A stretch of 19,046 nt of DNA from DATFYM01 sp035315065 (GCA_035315065.1 DATFYM010000210.1:1-19046); one strand, 5' to 3'; numbered from the stretch's first letter, positions 1 to 8,012 are shown. Made by a program: numbers and translations. Notes: a model not told the origin generated them from the letters alone.

Positions 1-95
1 GGTCAGTGCCGGCGTCGTCGCCCGCCCAGAACCTCGGATTGCCCTTGCGGATTCGTCGGTAAACACCAGGCGACCATCTTGGGATATGTCGCTCA
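1..95 (-). pseudogene. Possible edge-cut fragment of a WD40/PD40-type (TolB-like) repeat protein
   Basis: Read on the minus strand from an ATG at 95, the frame runs open to the window edge and begins MSDISQDGRLVFTDESARA. The DIS-x-DGR-x-x-F-x-DES pattern resembles beta-propeller repeats common in large acidobacterial kinase and transcription-regulator proteins; this comparison is from memory. The same frame is open upstream to a TGA near 175 with no other usable start. GAGG lies very close to the ATG. The 31 visible residues are too few to tell a true N-terminus from a decayed internal fragment. Chance reading in GC-rich DNA remains possible. Confidence 0.22.
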
Positions 96-529
96 TGGCC
101 TCACGTGGCGTTGGAACGACGACGGCAGCGGCGGGATCAACTGCCCGCGAGCCCGACTGCGCTTCGCCAGAACGTCATCTTCTCGGTTTTCGCCGCACTT
201 ATTGTTCGCCGGGAATTAATCTTTGTGTAACAGCTCTGAAATATTTAGTTAGTATAGAAAAGAGGGCGGCCACTTCTGCGGTTAGGCCGAACGACCAAAT
301 GGAGCGGGTGCTTCCATGAACGTGCTTGATGCGTAATCCTGATTCCTGGCGGTAAGTCAGTGTCAGGTTTTACGTCGCCCCGACAGGAGCTTCATGTTCA
401 TGTGAAGACAGATACTCAGGGTGATGCCGCTGGAAGCGATTGGGTCACTGCTGCCGTGGCATTTACCGAACGTCTCGACTTCTGTGCTGTGCCGACAGAA
501 TCTTGGACCCGCCGCATGGAGGAAAAGCA
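96..529. other. Non-coding leader region upstream of the TonB-dependent receptor
   Basis: I see no convincing gene here; the open frames lack protein-like character. The stretch around 205-265 is markedly AT-rich and contains TATAGA (253-258), a possible -10 element, but without a good -35 at the right spacing. If used, it would give a leader of about 265 nt before the receptor start. A small hairpin, CTTCA/TGAAG, lies near 390-407. I looked for cobalamin or TPP riboswitch boxes and found none. Confidence 0.4.
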
Positions 530-3433
530 ATGAACTACCCTGCAACTCATTTATCCAAGTGGATGATTATTTTCGTCGTGAGCGTGCTGTTTCTTGGGCT
601 AACGAAACAGGCCTGGGCGCAGGCACAAATGGGCGCGATTGCGGGAAACGTGACGGACCCGTCCGGGGCCGTCCTCAGGGGCGCGCAAATTTCGCTCGAG
701 TCAAAGGACTTGAATGTCGTTTCCGGCGAGCAAGGCCTGTTCTTCATCAATGACCTCGCTCCTGGTAGCTACACGCTGACGATCACTTATGTCGGGTTCG
801 CGCCATTTAAGAAGACCGTGGACGTAGCCGCGGGCCAGACGATCAATGTGGATGCCAAGCTCCAGGTACAATCCGAAAGTCAGACGGTTTTGGTGACCGC
901 GCCCCGTGCGGGGGGCGAAGCAGAGGCGATCAACGTCGAGCGGACGGCCGACAATATCGTGCAGGTGCTGCCGGCGGAAGTCATCCGGAGCTTGCCGAAC
1001 GCGAACATGGCGGACGCGCTGGGCCGGCTGCCCAGCGTCACGCTGGAGCGCGACGAGGGCGAGGGGAAATACGTGCAGGTTCGGGGAACCGAGCCGCGTC
1101 TTACCAACACCACCATCGACGGTATCAACATCCCTTCTCCGGAGCCCGGGGTCCGGCAGATCAAGTTCGACGCCATTCCGGCCGACTCGGTGGAGTCGGT
1201 GGAAATTAACAAGACGCTCCAGGCGAACATGGACGGTGACGGCATCGGTGGTTCGGTGAACCTCGTCACCAAAACGGCGACCAATATTCCCACCATCTCG
1301 TTAGGCGCTATGGGCGGCTATACACCCATCATCAACGGGCGCGGGCTCACGGAGGTAACGGGCACGATTGGTCAGAGGTTCGGCGCCAACAAGAACTTTG
1401 GCATCTTGGTGGGTGGCTCGTATGACTGGAACGGGCGGGGCATTGATGACATCGAACCTGTTCCCGACGTGGCAACATTGGCCAATGGCTCGACGCAGAG
1501 TTGGAAAGACGGGATGGACATTCGCGAATACCAATATTTCCGGTCGCGCTGGGGAGTGAACGGGAGCACCGACTATAGAGTTGGGCAAGGCTCGGATATT
1601 CACCTTCGGTGGTTCTATTCGGATTTCAAGAACTATGGCGACCGGTGGGCCTACACGCTGACCGACAATACGCCGGGAATTCAATTGCTCGCCCCTGGCA
1701 ATGTCGGCTGCCCGACGGATAGCTCGGGTACCACAACCACGCCGTGCGCGGCCCCGCCGACATTCAACGCGCAGCTCCGCAATCCCGACATTGGAATCGG
1801 CAACCTGGTGCTCGGAGGCTCGCACGTTCTAACCACGACGTGGTTCTCGTGGGATTTGTCCGCTTCGCGCGCTTCCTACGCTAACTCCCCTTACTCGACG
1901 GCGGTCTTCAGTAATACTCTAAGTTCAAGCCTGTGCCAATACGATCCGACTGCTACCACGAATCAATACCTGCCGCAGTGGTCGGCGGCTTGTTACACGG
2001 AGGGATACAACCCCTCCAATCTTGCCTTGAACAACATCAATCGGGATCTGGGGATTTCTGCGCAGGTGAATCTTCAGGCGGCCGGGTCGGTGGGCAAGCG
2101 CTATCACCTCGGTTCGCGTTCGGCGACCATAGAATTCGGCGGAAAGTTCCGCAATGAGCACAAGTTCGCCGACACCTACGTGCTTACACTCACTCCCACT
2201 GGCACGATCCCGCTTACGACTTTCCCGAACCGGCTGACCAACACCAATTACTATAATGGCGGCGAGTATAAGCTGGGCTACAACGCGAGCGAGGAAGACG
2301 CGCTTGCCTACGCAAATTCGAACCCGAGCGCCTTCACGTCGAGCAGCACACAGGGACAAGATGCCTCGGAATTCGACTTGATCGAGAAGGTCGGCGCCGG
2401 CTACGTGATGAACACTGTCGACCTCTCCAGCCGCCTTCGATTCGTCGCCGGATTGCGCGTTGAGAGGACGAGCGACAACGTAAACAACTTTTCCATCGGT
2501 AAAGGATGCACAACCGCCACGTGCATAACACCGAATATGTTCTCGGGGTCCTATACCACGCTCCTCCCGAGCGCCTCGCTCAAATATGCCGTCGGCTCGA
2601 ACAGTTATCTGCGCTTCGTTTATGCGCGGGGACTTTCACGGCCCGACCCGCAGGATATTGCAGAGACCCTGAGCTGGAGCGTGTCGGCAAACGGAGCCAA
2701 CCGGTACGCGGTGAGCTTGGGCAACGCGAATCTCAAGGCCGAGACCGGGGACGATATTGACGTTCTGTTCGATCACTACCTAAACCCGTTCGGCGTAATT
2801 TCGGTAGGATATTTCTATAAGTATCTACAGAACCCCATCGTATCGCACAGCTTCGACCTTAACAATTATCAGCCGCCGGGCGGGCCGCTGGGCAATTACT
2901 TGGCGACGCAACCGGTGAATGCCGGGAGCGCCTGGCTCACCGGATTTGAGGCGGCCTACCTCGCGCACTTTTCGTCTCTGCCCGGGGCATGGGGCGGGCT
3001 TGGACTGTCGGCGAACTACGGCTATACGGCGTCGAGGACAACCGGTATCCCGGGCCGCTCCGACCATCCGCGACTACTGCGGATGTCGCCCAACGCCTTC
3101 AACATCAGCCCAACCTACGACCGCGGTCGCCTCTCGCTACGCGCCGGCCTGTCGTACAATGAGGCCAATATCTATAGCTACCAATATTCGGACGGCGCGC
3201 CAGGCGGGTTGAATGGGCCGCTGAGCGACATCTACTTTTATTCGCATTTGCAATGGGACGCGCAGGGCAGTATTCGGCTGGCGCACGGGCTGAGCTTTGT
3301 GATGTACGGACTGAATCTCAACAACGAAGTGTTCGGGTTCTATCAGGGCGGCCCGCAGTACATGATCCAGCGTGAGTATTATCAGCCGACCATCGCCGCC
3401 GGCTTCCGTTGGTCGCCGGTGCGGGAGAAATGA
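530..3433 (+). CDS. TonB-dependent outer-membrane receptor with N-terminal carboxypeptidase-regulatory-like domain
   Basis: 967 residues. It is an outer-membrane beta-barrel expected to import a bound ligand using energy from TonB-ExbBD. The ATG at 530 is chosen because GGAGG (518-522) sits 7 nt upstream and a signal peptide follows directly (charged start, hydrophobic core 12-24, likely cleavage after AWA at residue 30). The frame extends further upstream, but that part has neither. Residues about 35-115 form a carboxypeptidase-regulatory-like fold (GAIAGNVTDPSGAVL, then PGSYTLTITYVGF). A plug domain spans about 130-250 (MADALGRLPSV, VQVRGTEPR, TTIDGIN, IGGSVNLVTKT). The rest is barrel, including NPFGVISVGYFYK, typical of the Xanthomonas/Caulobacter-type TonB receptor family (TIGR01782-like). 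No TonB box was recognised. No neighbour identifies the ligand, and the gene appears to stand alone. Confidence 0.93.
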   Translation: MNYPATHLSKWMIIFVVSVLFLGLTKQAWAQAQMGAIAGNVTDPSGAVLRGAQISLESKDLNVVSGEQGLFFINDLAPGSYTLTITYVGFAPFKKTVDVAAGQTINVDAKLQVQSESQTVLVTAPRAGGEAEAINVERTADNIVQVLPAEVIRSLPNANMADALGRLPSVTLERDEGEGKYVQVRGTEPRLTNTTIDGINIPSPEPGVRQIKFDAIPADSVESVEINKTLQANMDGDGIGGSVNLVTKTATNIPTISLGAMGGYTPIINGRGLTEVTGTIGQRFGANKNFGILVGGSYDWNGRGIDDIEPVPDVATLANGSTQSWKDGMDIREYQYFRSRWGVNGSTDYRVGQGSDIHLRWFYSDFKNYGDRWAYTLTDNTPGIQLLAPGNVGCPTDSSGTTTTPCAAPPTFNAQLRNPDIGIGNLVLGGSHVLTTTWFSWDLSASRASYANSPYSTAVFSNTLSSSLCQYDPTATTNQYLPQWSAACYTEGYNPSNLALNNINRDLGISAQVNLQAAGSVGKRYHLGSRSATIEFGGKFRNEHKFADTYVLTLTPTGTIPLTTFPNRLTNTNYYNGGEYKLGYNASEEDALAYANSNPSAFTSSSTQGQDASEFDLIEKVGAGYVMNTVDLSSRLRFVAGLRVERTSDNVNNFSIGKGCTTATCITPNMFSGSYTTLLPSASLKYAVGSNSYLRFVYARGLSRPDPQDIAETLSWSVSANGANRYAVSLGNANLKAETGDDIDVLFDHYLNPFGVISVGYFYKYLQNPIVSHSFDLNNYQPPGGPLGNYLATQPVNAGSAWLTGFEAAYLAHFSSLPGAWGGLGLSANYGYTASRTTGIPGRSDHPRLLRMSPNAFNISPTYDRGRLSLRAGLSYNEANIYSYQYSDGAPGGLNGPLSDIYFYSHLQWDAQGSIRLAHGLSFVMYGLNLNNEVFGFYQGGPQYMIQREYYQPTIAAGFRWSPVREK

Positions 3434-3466
3434 GGGGACACAGTGCTTCACTTCTGTCGTCCCCTC
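3432..3466 (+). terminator. Strong stem-loop at the receptor gene's 3' end
   Basis: GAGGGGAC (3432-3439) pairs with GTCCCCTC (3459-3466), and the stem continues with ACAG (3440-3443) against CTGT (3454-3457) past one bulged base, leaving a 10-nt loop. The stem starts inside the TGA stop codon. No U-tract follows, so this is either a non-canonical terminator or a 3'-end stabilising hairpin. Confidence 0.5.
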
Positions 3467-3520
3467 GTGTGAGCAGTAACCGATTCAGCCTGACATTTCA
3501 CTCCCGACCCGCTACGGCGC

Positions 3521-3544
3521 TTACATTATCAATTACTAATGTAA
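3521..3544. repeat. AT-rich inverted repeat TTACATTA / TAATGTAA
   Basis: A perfect 8-bp inverted repeat (3521-3528 and 3537-3544) with an 8-nt loop lies in an unusually AT-rich patch between the receptor gene and the decayed ORF. It could be an operator or a small hairpin; nothing nearby decides. The rest of 3467-3690 holds no other recognisable feature. Confidence 0.3.
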
Positions 3545-3690
3545 TCTAAAATATTCTTCTGGACAATACGAGCCTCTATGTGTAGCATAGTTCTTAGGGC
3601 TGGCTTCGCACCGAATGCGGCTGTCGGTCGAAGGAGAGATGGGTCCGGCGGCATCGTATCGGGCCGAAGCAGGCCGACGAGGCTTATAGC

Positions 3691-4056
3691 ATGTCGTTAG
3701 TGGAACGTGAATCGACACCTGCGCGCGTGCCGGCTAGCCAAGCTAACGGCAAGAAATCGAAAGGACCTACCACTCCAGAAGGCGAGGCACGGATGCGAGT
3801 GACCAGTGACGAGTGGCGAGTGACGAGCGAGAAAATCGTCGTGCCTAGCAAAGGAAACAGGAGGACAAGAGGAGGCGTTGGTTCCGAAAAGGAGCGAAAC
3901 GAAGCCAAAGGTGACGGCTCCCCCGCCCGGAGACGCTGGGAAATGAACGCGACAAGCTTCTCCGGGAAGGTCCCCCCGGAGCATAAAACGACGGTTGAGG
4001 GGGAGATCGCGGCCAAAATGAAAAAATGGGTCAAACAGACCTGGCAAGTCTATTAG
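3691..4056 (+). pseudogene. Decayed short ORF carrying a KSxGPxTPEGxAR motif
   Basis: The 121-residue frame starts at an ATG with GAGG 8 nt upstream. Residues about 13-35 contain ASQANGKKSKGPTTPEGEAR, closely resembling the N-terminal motif of a short hypothetical protein family that is abundant in acidobacteria and usually continues into a KHGL motif (recalled, not searched). Here the continuation is replaced by translated heptamer repeats (VTSDEWRVTSE, DNA 3797-3831) and low-complexity basic sequence with no domain I recognise. Downstream, frame-shifted pieces such as QKTNPGTN recall the Lys-Thr-Asn-Pro-rich C-termini of the same family. I infer a decayed copy invaded by repeats. The function of the intact family is unknown to me. 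Confidence 0.38.
3797..3831. repeat. Heptamer array, word GAGTGAC (5 units)
   Basis: Five consecutive 7-base units in strict register: GAGTGAC, CAGTGAC, GAGTGGC, GAGTGAC, GAGCGAG. The array lies inside the decayed ORF starting at 3691. Confidence 0.75.
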
Positions 4057-4205
4057 AATCATTAACATGACCCTTAAAACAAACCTGGAACAGACCCAGT
4101 AAGTCCTTTAGAATTGAACTGTCACAAAAAACAAACCTGGAACAAACCCAGTAAGTGCTTAAGCGCGGAAGTGACCCAAAAAACAAACCCGGGAACGAAC
4201 CTGGA
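4037..4205. repeat. Imperfect 52-bp tandem repeat, about 3-4 units
   Basis: The core AAACCTGGAACAGACCCAGT recurs with a 52-bp period: units begin at 4081, 4133 and 4185 (partial). A preceding diverged unit at 4037 is shorter by about 8 bp. Each complete unit ends in an A-rich run. The period is not a multiple of three, so the array cannot encode a constant peptide repeat. It follows directly on the decayed ORF. Confidence 0.7.
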
Positions 4206-4207
4206 AT

Positions 4208-4256
4208 GGAAACTGGAAATTCGAAACTGGAAACTGGAAAATGGAAACTCGAAAAG
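4208..4256. repeat. Heptamer array, word GGAAACT (7 units)
   Basis: Seven 7-base units in strict register: GGAAACT, GGAAATT, CGAAACT, GGAAACT, GGAAAAT, GGAAACT, CGAAAAG. It adjoins the 52-bp tandem array. The following sequence to 4421 shows no gene or further structure. Confidence 0.78.
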
Positions 4257-4421
4257 CCGAAAGCAGTCATAGCGTCGATTGCAGAGATCGCAAGGAGATC
4301 GGAGACCATCGAAGTCAAGAACTTGCTTAGAATCAGTATAAAGTCGATATGTCCATACGATCTGGAAATTGGATTCCGATTGCCGACCTTCCCATGTTCG
4401 AGGACTGCGATCCCCCCGGTT

Positions 4422-7115
4422 CTATTCATGTCGCAACGCCACCACGGGATCGACCCGGGTCGCCCGGCGGGCGGGGAAGTAACTGGCCGCTAAGGCCACG
4501 CTGCCGAGCAGGGCGGCAATGGCCGCATAGGTCAGCGGGTCGTTGGACCTCACGCCGTAGAGCAGGCCGGGCATCAGCCGGGTCAAGGAAAGCAAGGGAA
4601 GCGTGATGACCAATCCCACGGCGACTCCAAGCAGGGCCAGGGCCATTCCTTCGCCCACCACCAGCTTCAGCACGTCGGCGCGCGCGGCTCCCAGCGCGAC
4701 CCGAATGCCGATCTCGTGCGTCCGCTGGGCGACGGAATGGGCCACCACGCCGTAGAGTCCGACGGCGGCCAGCGTCAGCGCCAGCAGCCCGAAGGTGCTG
4801 ATGAGGCTTGCCGCCATCCTCTGCTGCCAGAGAGAGAAGGCCATTTGCTGCGGCATGGTTTTGACGCCGAAGACCGGCAGGTTCTTGTCAAGGGACGCGA
4901 TCGCGCCGCGCACCGCGGCCGACAGGCCCGACGGAGCGGAGGCGGTGCGGACGACGATGGTCGGCCGTCCGTCGTAGTTCTGGAATAACGGAACATACAT
5001 CAGCAGCGGGGCGTCGCTTACCAGCGAACGATATTTGCTGTCGGCCGCCACTCCCACTACTTCCAACGGTGGACGGGATGGGCCAACGAGGTCAGGCCAC
5101 GAAATGCGCTTGCCGATGGGATTCTCGCCGGGCCAGAGATGCTCGGCCAGTTTGCGGTTGAGGATTGCCACGCCCGGCGCACTGAGAATTGACGATTGCT
5201 CCCGCCTTGCGGGATCGATTGACGACTGAAAACAATGAGACTCGGTTTTCCCATCGTTATCTTGTTTGCCCGCCGCGCCGGCCGCCGACTGGCGCTTTGC
5301 GTCTTCAATCGACAATCGACAATCGTCCCCGCCAGGCGGGGTCAATACGTTCCCGTCCTGGTCTCGAGGCACAGCGGCTTCGCCGTCGTGCTCCGTGAAA
5401 TCCCGTCCTCGGAGGAGCGGGATTCCGAGGGTGCGAAAGTAGCCGGGAGCGACGGTATCAATATCCACGCGGAGCCCCAACTCCATTTCGTGGCCTCGCA
5501 GCACCTCCTGACTCGGTTCCTGTCCGGGATAGAAAATGGACACGCGGCCGCTCCAATCCTCCGGCGGAACCGTCATGGCCAGGCTCGCCGAAATCACTCC
5601 CGGCAGCGATTGGAGGCGATCGAGCAGTTGCCGGTAGAAGGATTGGCCCTGCGCCGCGGAGTACCCTTGCCAGGTGAGGTTCACGGACATCAGCAGTACG
5701 TTGCGCGTCTCGAAACCGGGGTCGGCGGTGAGTATCTTATTCATGCTTCGCAGCAGCAGGCCCGCACCCATCAAGAGTACGAAGGAGACGGCGACCTGGC
5801 CGGCGGCGAGAAGGCGCTGCAACCGCGAGTGCCGGCGCCCACTGCCCGGCGCCCCTTGTTTCAGCGAACTTGCCAAGTCAGGCTTCGACGCGTGCCAGGC
5901 CGGGATCAGCGCAAAGATGATGCCGGTGAGCATCGCGGCGAGCAACGTGAAGCCGAAGACTCGTGCGTCCAGGCTGGGGGCAAGATTGCGGACGAAAGTC
6001 GAAGGCTCGGTGAGGGCGATCGCCGTATGGAGAACCCAAGGAGTCACCAACAACCCCAGGCAGGCGCCAGCCAGGGAGAGCACCAAGCCCTCAGTCAACA
6101 ACTGGCGGATCAGCCGTCCTCGCGTCGCTCCCAGCGCCAGACGAACTGCAATCTCTCGCTGGCGCCCGGTGGCGCGGACCAGGAGAAGTCCGGCGACATT
6201 GGCGCAGGCGATCAGCAGCAACAGCGCGACCCCGGCAAACAAAAGTCCGAGAAGACCGGTGAGGCTGGCTCGATCGTCGGGATCGAGACCCACCCCACGC
6301 GTGATCGCGACCGTTCGACCCGCGTTGGTATTGGGGTATGCCAGTTGGAGTTGCCCAGCGATGCCCTTGATCTCAGCCTCCGCTTGCTCCGCGGAAACGC
6401 CGGGTTTGAGCCGTCCGAACACCCCCAGCCATCCCCATGCCCGTTCATCAAAGAAGTGGTGCCCGACGGTCCTGGGCATGGCTTGGTTCAACATGCTCAT
6501 CGGCACCCAGATATCGATCGGTTCGCCGGCCATCGTGCCGGTGAACGGCTGGGGAGCGATACCGATCACGGTGAAAGGGAACCCGTTCAGATCGATTCTC
6601 GCGCCGACGGTGTTCGGGTCGGCGCCGAACTTCCGCTGCCACATTCCGTAGCTCAGCACCGCTACGGGATGCGCCCCGAGCTCGGTGTCGTCCGCCGGGG
6701 CAATCAAGCGGCCGCGTTCCGGCTTCACACCCAGAACGGAGAAGTAGTTGCCTGTTACCACGTCGCCGACTATTCGTTCGGGGGTGCTGCGACTGAAACT
6801 CATGGCGGCGCCGGCATGCGCTGCCAGGCCGGAGAACGAGCGGCTGCGATCGCGGTAGTCGGCGTAGTCGGGAAATCCGAGGCTATTGAGCTGGTCGTTC
6901 TTCTGCATCCGAAAGAGCGACACGAGCCGCCCTGGATCTTCGATGCCCGGCAACGGCCGCAGCAGAACGGCGTCGACCAGGCTGAAGATCGCACTGTCGG
7001 CGCCGCTGCCGAGAGCGAGGGTCAGCACCGCCACCAACGCAAAGCCGGGACTCTTGCCGAGGGCTCGGAGTGCGTATTTCAGGTCTGGCATCAGATCTGG
7101 CAACAGTATCGACAT
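4422..7115 (-). CDS. ADOP-type duplicated orphan ABC permease (MacB/FtsX-like)
   Basis: 897 residues. The ATG at 7115 is preceded by GAGGAGA (7122-7128) and followed by the typical start MSILLPDLMPDLKYALR. Order: first transmembrane helix with SPGFALVAVLTLALG and AIFSLVDAVLLRPLP (about 20-55), a MacB-like periplasmic domain, a first FtsX block with RQREIAVRLALGATRGRLIRQLL, a second periplasmic domain, and a second FtsX block with RTHEIGIRVALGAARADVL, ending ARRATRVDPVVALRHE. This duplicated layout without an ATPase gene matches the acidobacterial duplicated orphan permease family (TIGR03434), whose substrate is unknown; MacB relatives drive efflux or lipoprotein handling. No ATP-binding gene is visible nearby. 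Residues about 591-643 are an in-frame repeat-derived insertion in the second periplasmic domain, just before APGVAILN. It may share a transcript with the gene at 8012-7296, 180 bp upstream. Confidence 0.93.
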   Translation of the reverse strand: MSILLPDLMPDLKYALRALGKSPGFALVAVLTLALGSGADSAIFSLVDAVLLRPLPGIEDPGRLVSLFRMQKNDQLNSLGFPDYADYRDRSRSFSGLAAHAGAAMSFSRSTPERIVGDVVTGNYFSVLGVKPERGRLIAPADDTELGAHPVAVLSYGMWQRKFGADPNTVGARIDLNGFPFTVIGIAPQPFTGTMAGEPIDIWVPMSMLNQAMPRTVGHHFFDERAWGWLGVFGRLKPGVSAEQAEAEIKGIAGQLQLAYPNTNAGRTVAITRGVGLDPDDRASLTGLLGLLFAGVALLLLIACANVAGLLLVRATGRQREIAVRLALGATRGRLIRQLLTEGLVLSLAGACLGLLVTPWVLHTAIALTEPSTFVRNLAPSLDARVFGFTLLAAMLTGIIFALIPAWHASKPDLASSLKQGAPGSGRRHSRLQRLLAAGQVAVSFVLLMGAGLLLRSMNKILTADPGFETRNVLLMSVNLTWQGYSAAQGQSFYRQLLDRLQSLPGVISASLAMTVPPEDWSGRVSIFYPGQEPSQEVLRGHEMELGLRVDIDTVAPGYFRTLGIPLLRGRDFTEHDGEAAVPRDQDGNVLTPPGGDDCRLSIEDAKRQSAAGAAGKQDNDGKTESHCFQSSIDPARREQSSILSAPGVAILNRKLAEHLWPGENPIGKRISWPDLVGPSRPPLEVVGVAADSKYRSLVSDAPLLMYVPLFQNYDGRPTIVVRTASAPSGLSAAVRGAIASLDKNLPVFGVKTMPQQMAFSLWQQRMAASLISTFGLLALTLAAVGLYGVVAHSVAQRTHEIGIRVALGAARADVLKLVVGEGMALALLGVAVGLVITLPLLSLTRLMPGLLYGVRSNDPLTYAAIAALLGSVALAASYFPARRATRVDPVVALRHE
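5188..5346. mobile_element. MITE-like 159-bp insertion with inverted ends inside the ADOP gene
   Basis: The left end (5188-5228) reads ATTGAC, GATTGCT, then CCCGCCTTGCGGG and CGATTGACGA. The complement of the right end (5346-5304) reads ATTGAC, CCCGCCTGGCGGGG, CGATTG repeated with a 7-base period. The ends are therefore imperfect inverted repeats of about 40 bp, each with a small CCCGCC/GGCGGG hairpin. Three CAATCGA/T heptamers occupy 5306-5326. The length is 53 codons and the host frame stays open. I see no clear target-site duplication. The residues encoded look unlike the surrounding permease domain. Confidence 0.6.
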
Positions 7116-7181
7116 GGGAATTCTCCTCGAGTATTGCGGGGCCGAGTCTCGATCCGGAACTTCGAATCTTGGCCCCTCGGG

Positions 7182-7203
7182 CAATCGTCAATCGGCAATC
7201 GTC
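7182..7203. repeat. Heptamer array, word CAATCGT (3 units)
   Basis: CAATCGT, CAATCGG, CAATCGT in strict 7-base register, then CAAGTGC. This is the same word as in the ADOP insertion and at 8122-8285. It abuts the foldback element that starts at 7205. Confidence 0.7.
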
Positions 7204-7204
7204 A

Positions 7205-7286
7205 AGTGCGGCAGCTTGCTGCCGCGTTCTATCGCGGTAGCGCGGCAACGAGCAGCGAGAACAAAGCGGCAGCAAGCTGCCGCACT
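7205..7286. mobile_element. Foldback/MITE-like element with perfect 21-bp terminal inverted repeats
   Basis: Bases 7205-7225 and 7266-7286 are exact reverse complements (21 of 21). Each arm is itself nearly palindromic: GCGGCAGC, two bases, GCTGCCGC. An inner pair, GTTCT (7226-7230) and AGAAC (7258-7262), extends the fold. The arms begin and end with AGTGCGG/CCGCACT. It lies between the ADOP gene and the gene at 7296, whose stop codon is 10 bp away. It has no coding capacity. In the minus-strand transcript it would form a very stable structure, so it may act as a terminator or a processing signal. Confidence 0.75.
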
Positions 7287-7295
7287 CCAAAAGTA

Positions 7296-8012
7296 TCAAT
7301 TCCTTGCCGTCACCGTTTTCGTCAAGGTCGCGCCCATGCTCTCGGTCCGATCGCCGAGGAAGTGGGTGGCGAGGTTCTCGGCGAGCAGGGGATCGCGGGC
7401 CGCACCCGCCATGGCCCTTTCCGCGTGAGCGTGCTGGCCGGGCTTGGCACCTTCCAGCGCGATGAGCGCGGCAGCGAATTCCATCTGCCCGTCGTTGGCG
7501 TGGAGGCTGATGGCCTTCTCCACGGCGCCGTAGCCATCCAGTCGCGCCACCATCTCAGATTGAGACGAGCCTTCCCCACGACTGCCGGGCATCCATCCGG
7601 TCTGCTTGTAGCATTCCACCAGGTAACCGTAGTCGAACCACGCCAGGGCATCGGGTCGGCCGCCGGCTTCGGAGGCGAAGGCGCGGTCGTGAAGGCGGCC
7701 CAGCAGTTCCTTGGCGATGAAGCGATCGTGCTGCGCGTAAAGGGTCGCGCGCCGCAGCGTTTCCATTCGCACAATCACCGGCGTCTGCGAGTTGAGTAAC
7801 GCCAGTGTGTCGGCGACGAGATGAGTGAGATCGTAGTTTGCGTCGGCTGCTTCCCAATGGGCGTTGATGCCCCAGGGCAGCGACCGCGAGTTCCCAATGC
7901 TGAGCGAGTGGCAGAGGAGCGGTGGGCCTGCCTTGAGCCTGGCCGGTACAGCCAGCAGCAGAGCCAGCGCCGTGAGTGTTAATCCAGATGACCAAATCGT
8001 CTTGCGATTCAT
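7296..8012 (-). CDS. Secreted protein of unknown function
   Basis: 238 residues. The ATG at 8012 has an excellent ribosome site, AAGGAGG (8020-8026), 7 nt upstream. Residues 1-28 look like a Sec signal peptide (MNRK, then a hydrophobic stretch, ending PARLKA). The mature part begins GPPLLCHSLSIGNSRSLPWG and continues with TPVIVRMETLRRATLYA and a mostly helical region ending in TVTARN. I know no enzyme motif here. The lone cysteine in PPLLCH and the alternating helical pattern hint at a TPR-like helical fold, which is inference only. It lies upstream of the ADOP gene on the same strand, with a foldback repeat between, so co-transcription is uncertain. Confidence 0.8.
   Translation of the reverse strand: MNRKTIWSSGLTLTALALLLAVPARLKAGPPLLCHSLSIGNSRSLPWGINAHWEAADANYDLTHLVADTLALLNSQTPVIVRMETLRRATLYAQHDRFIAKELLGRLHDRAFASEAGGRPDALAWFDYGYLVECYKQTGWMPGSRGEGSSQSEMVARLDGYGAVEKAISLHANDGQMEFAAALIALEGAKPGQHAHAERAMAGAARDPLLAENLATHFLGDRTESMGATLTKTVTARN

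Noticed and set aside
220..529. Riboswitch (cobalamin or other) ahead of the TonB-dependent receptor
   Set aside because: No conserved box or matching fold was found; GTCACTGCTGCC near 445 is only a superficial likeness.
3639..3689. Sixteen-codon ORF just before the decayed ORF, with AAGGAG upstream
   Set aside because: The ribosome site is too close to the ATG and there is no conserved peptide; a leader peptide cannot be supported.
5235..7799. Very long plus-strand open frame (over 850 codons) opposite the ADOP gene and its neighbour
   Set aside because: It is an antisense reading of GC-rich coding DNA: no ribosome site, no recognisable domain, Gln/Arg/His-rich low-quality sequence. The minus-strand frames have clear domains and ribosome sites.
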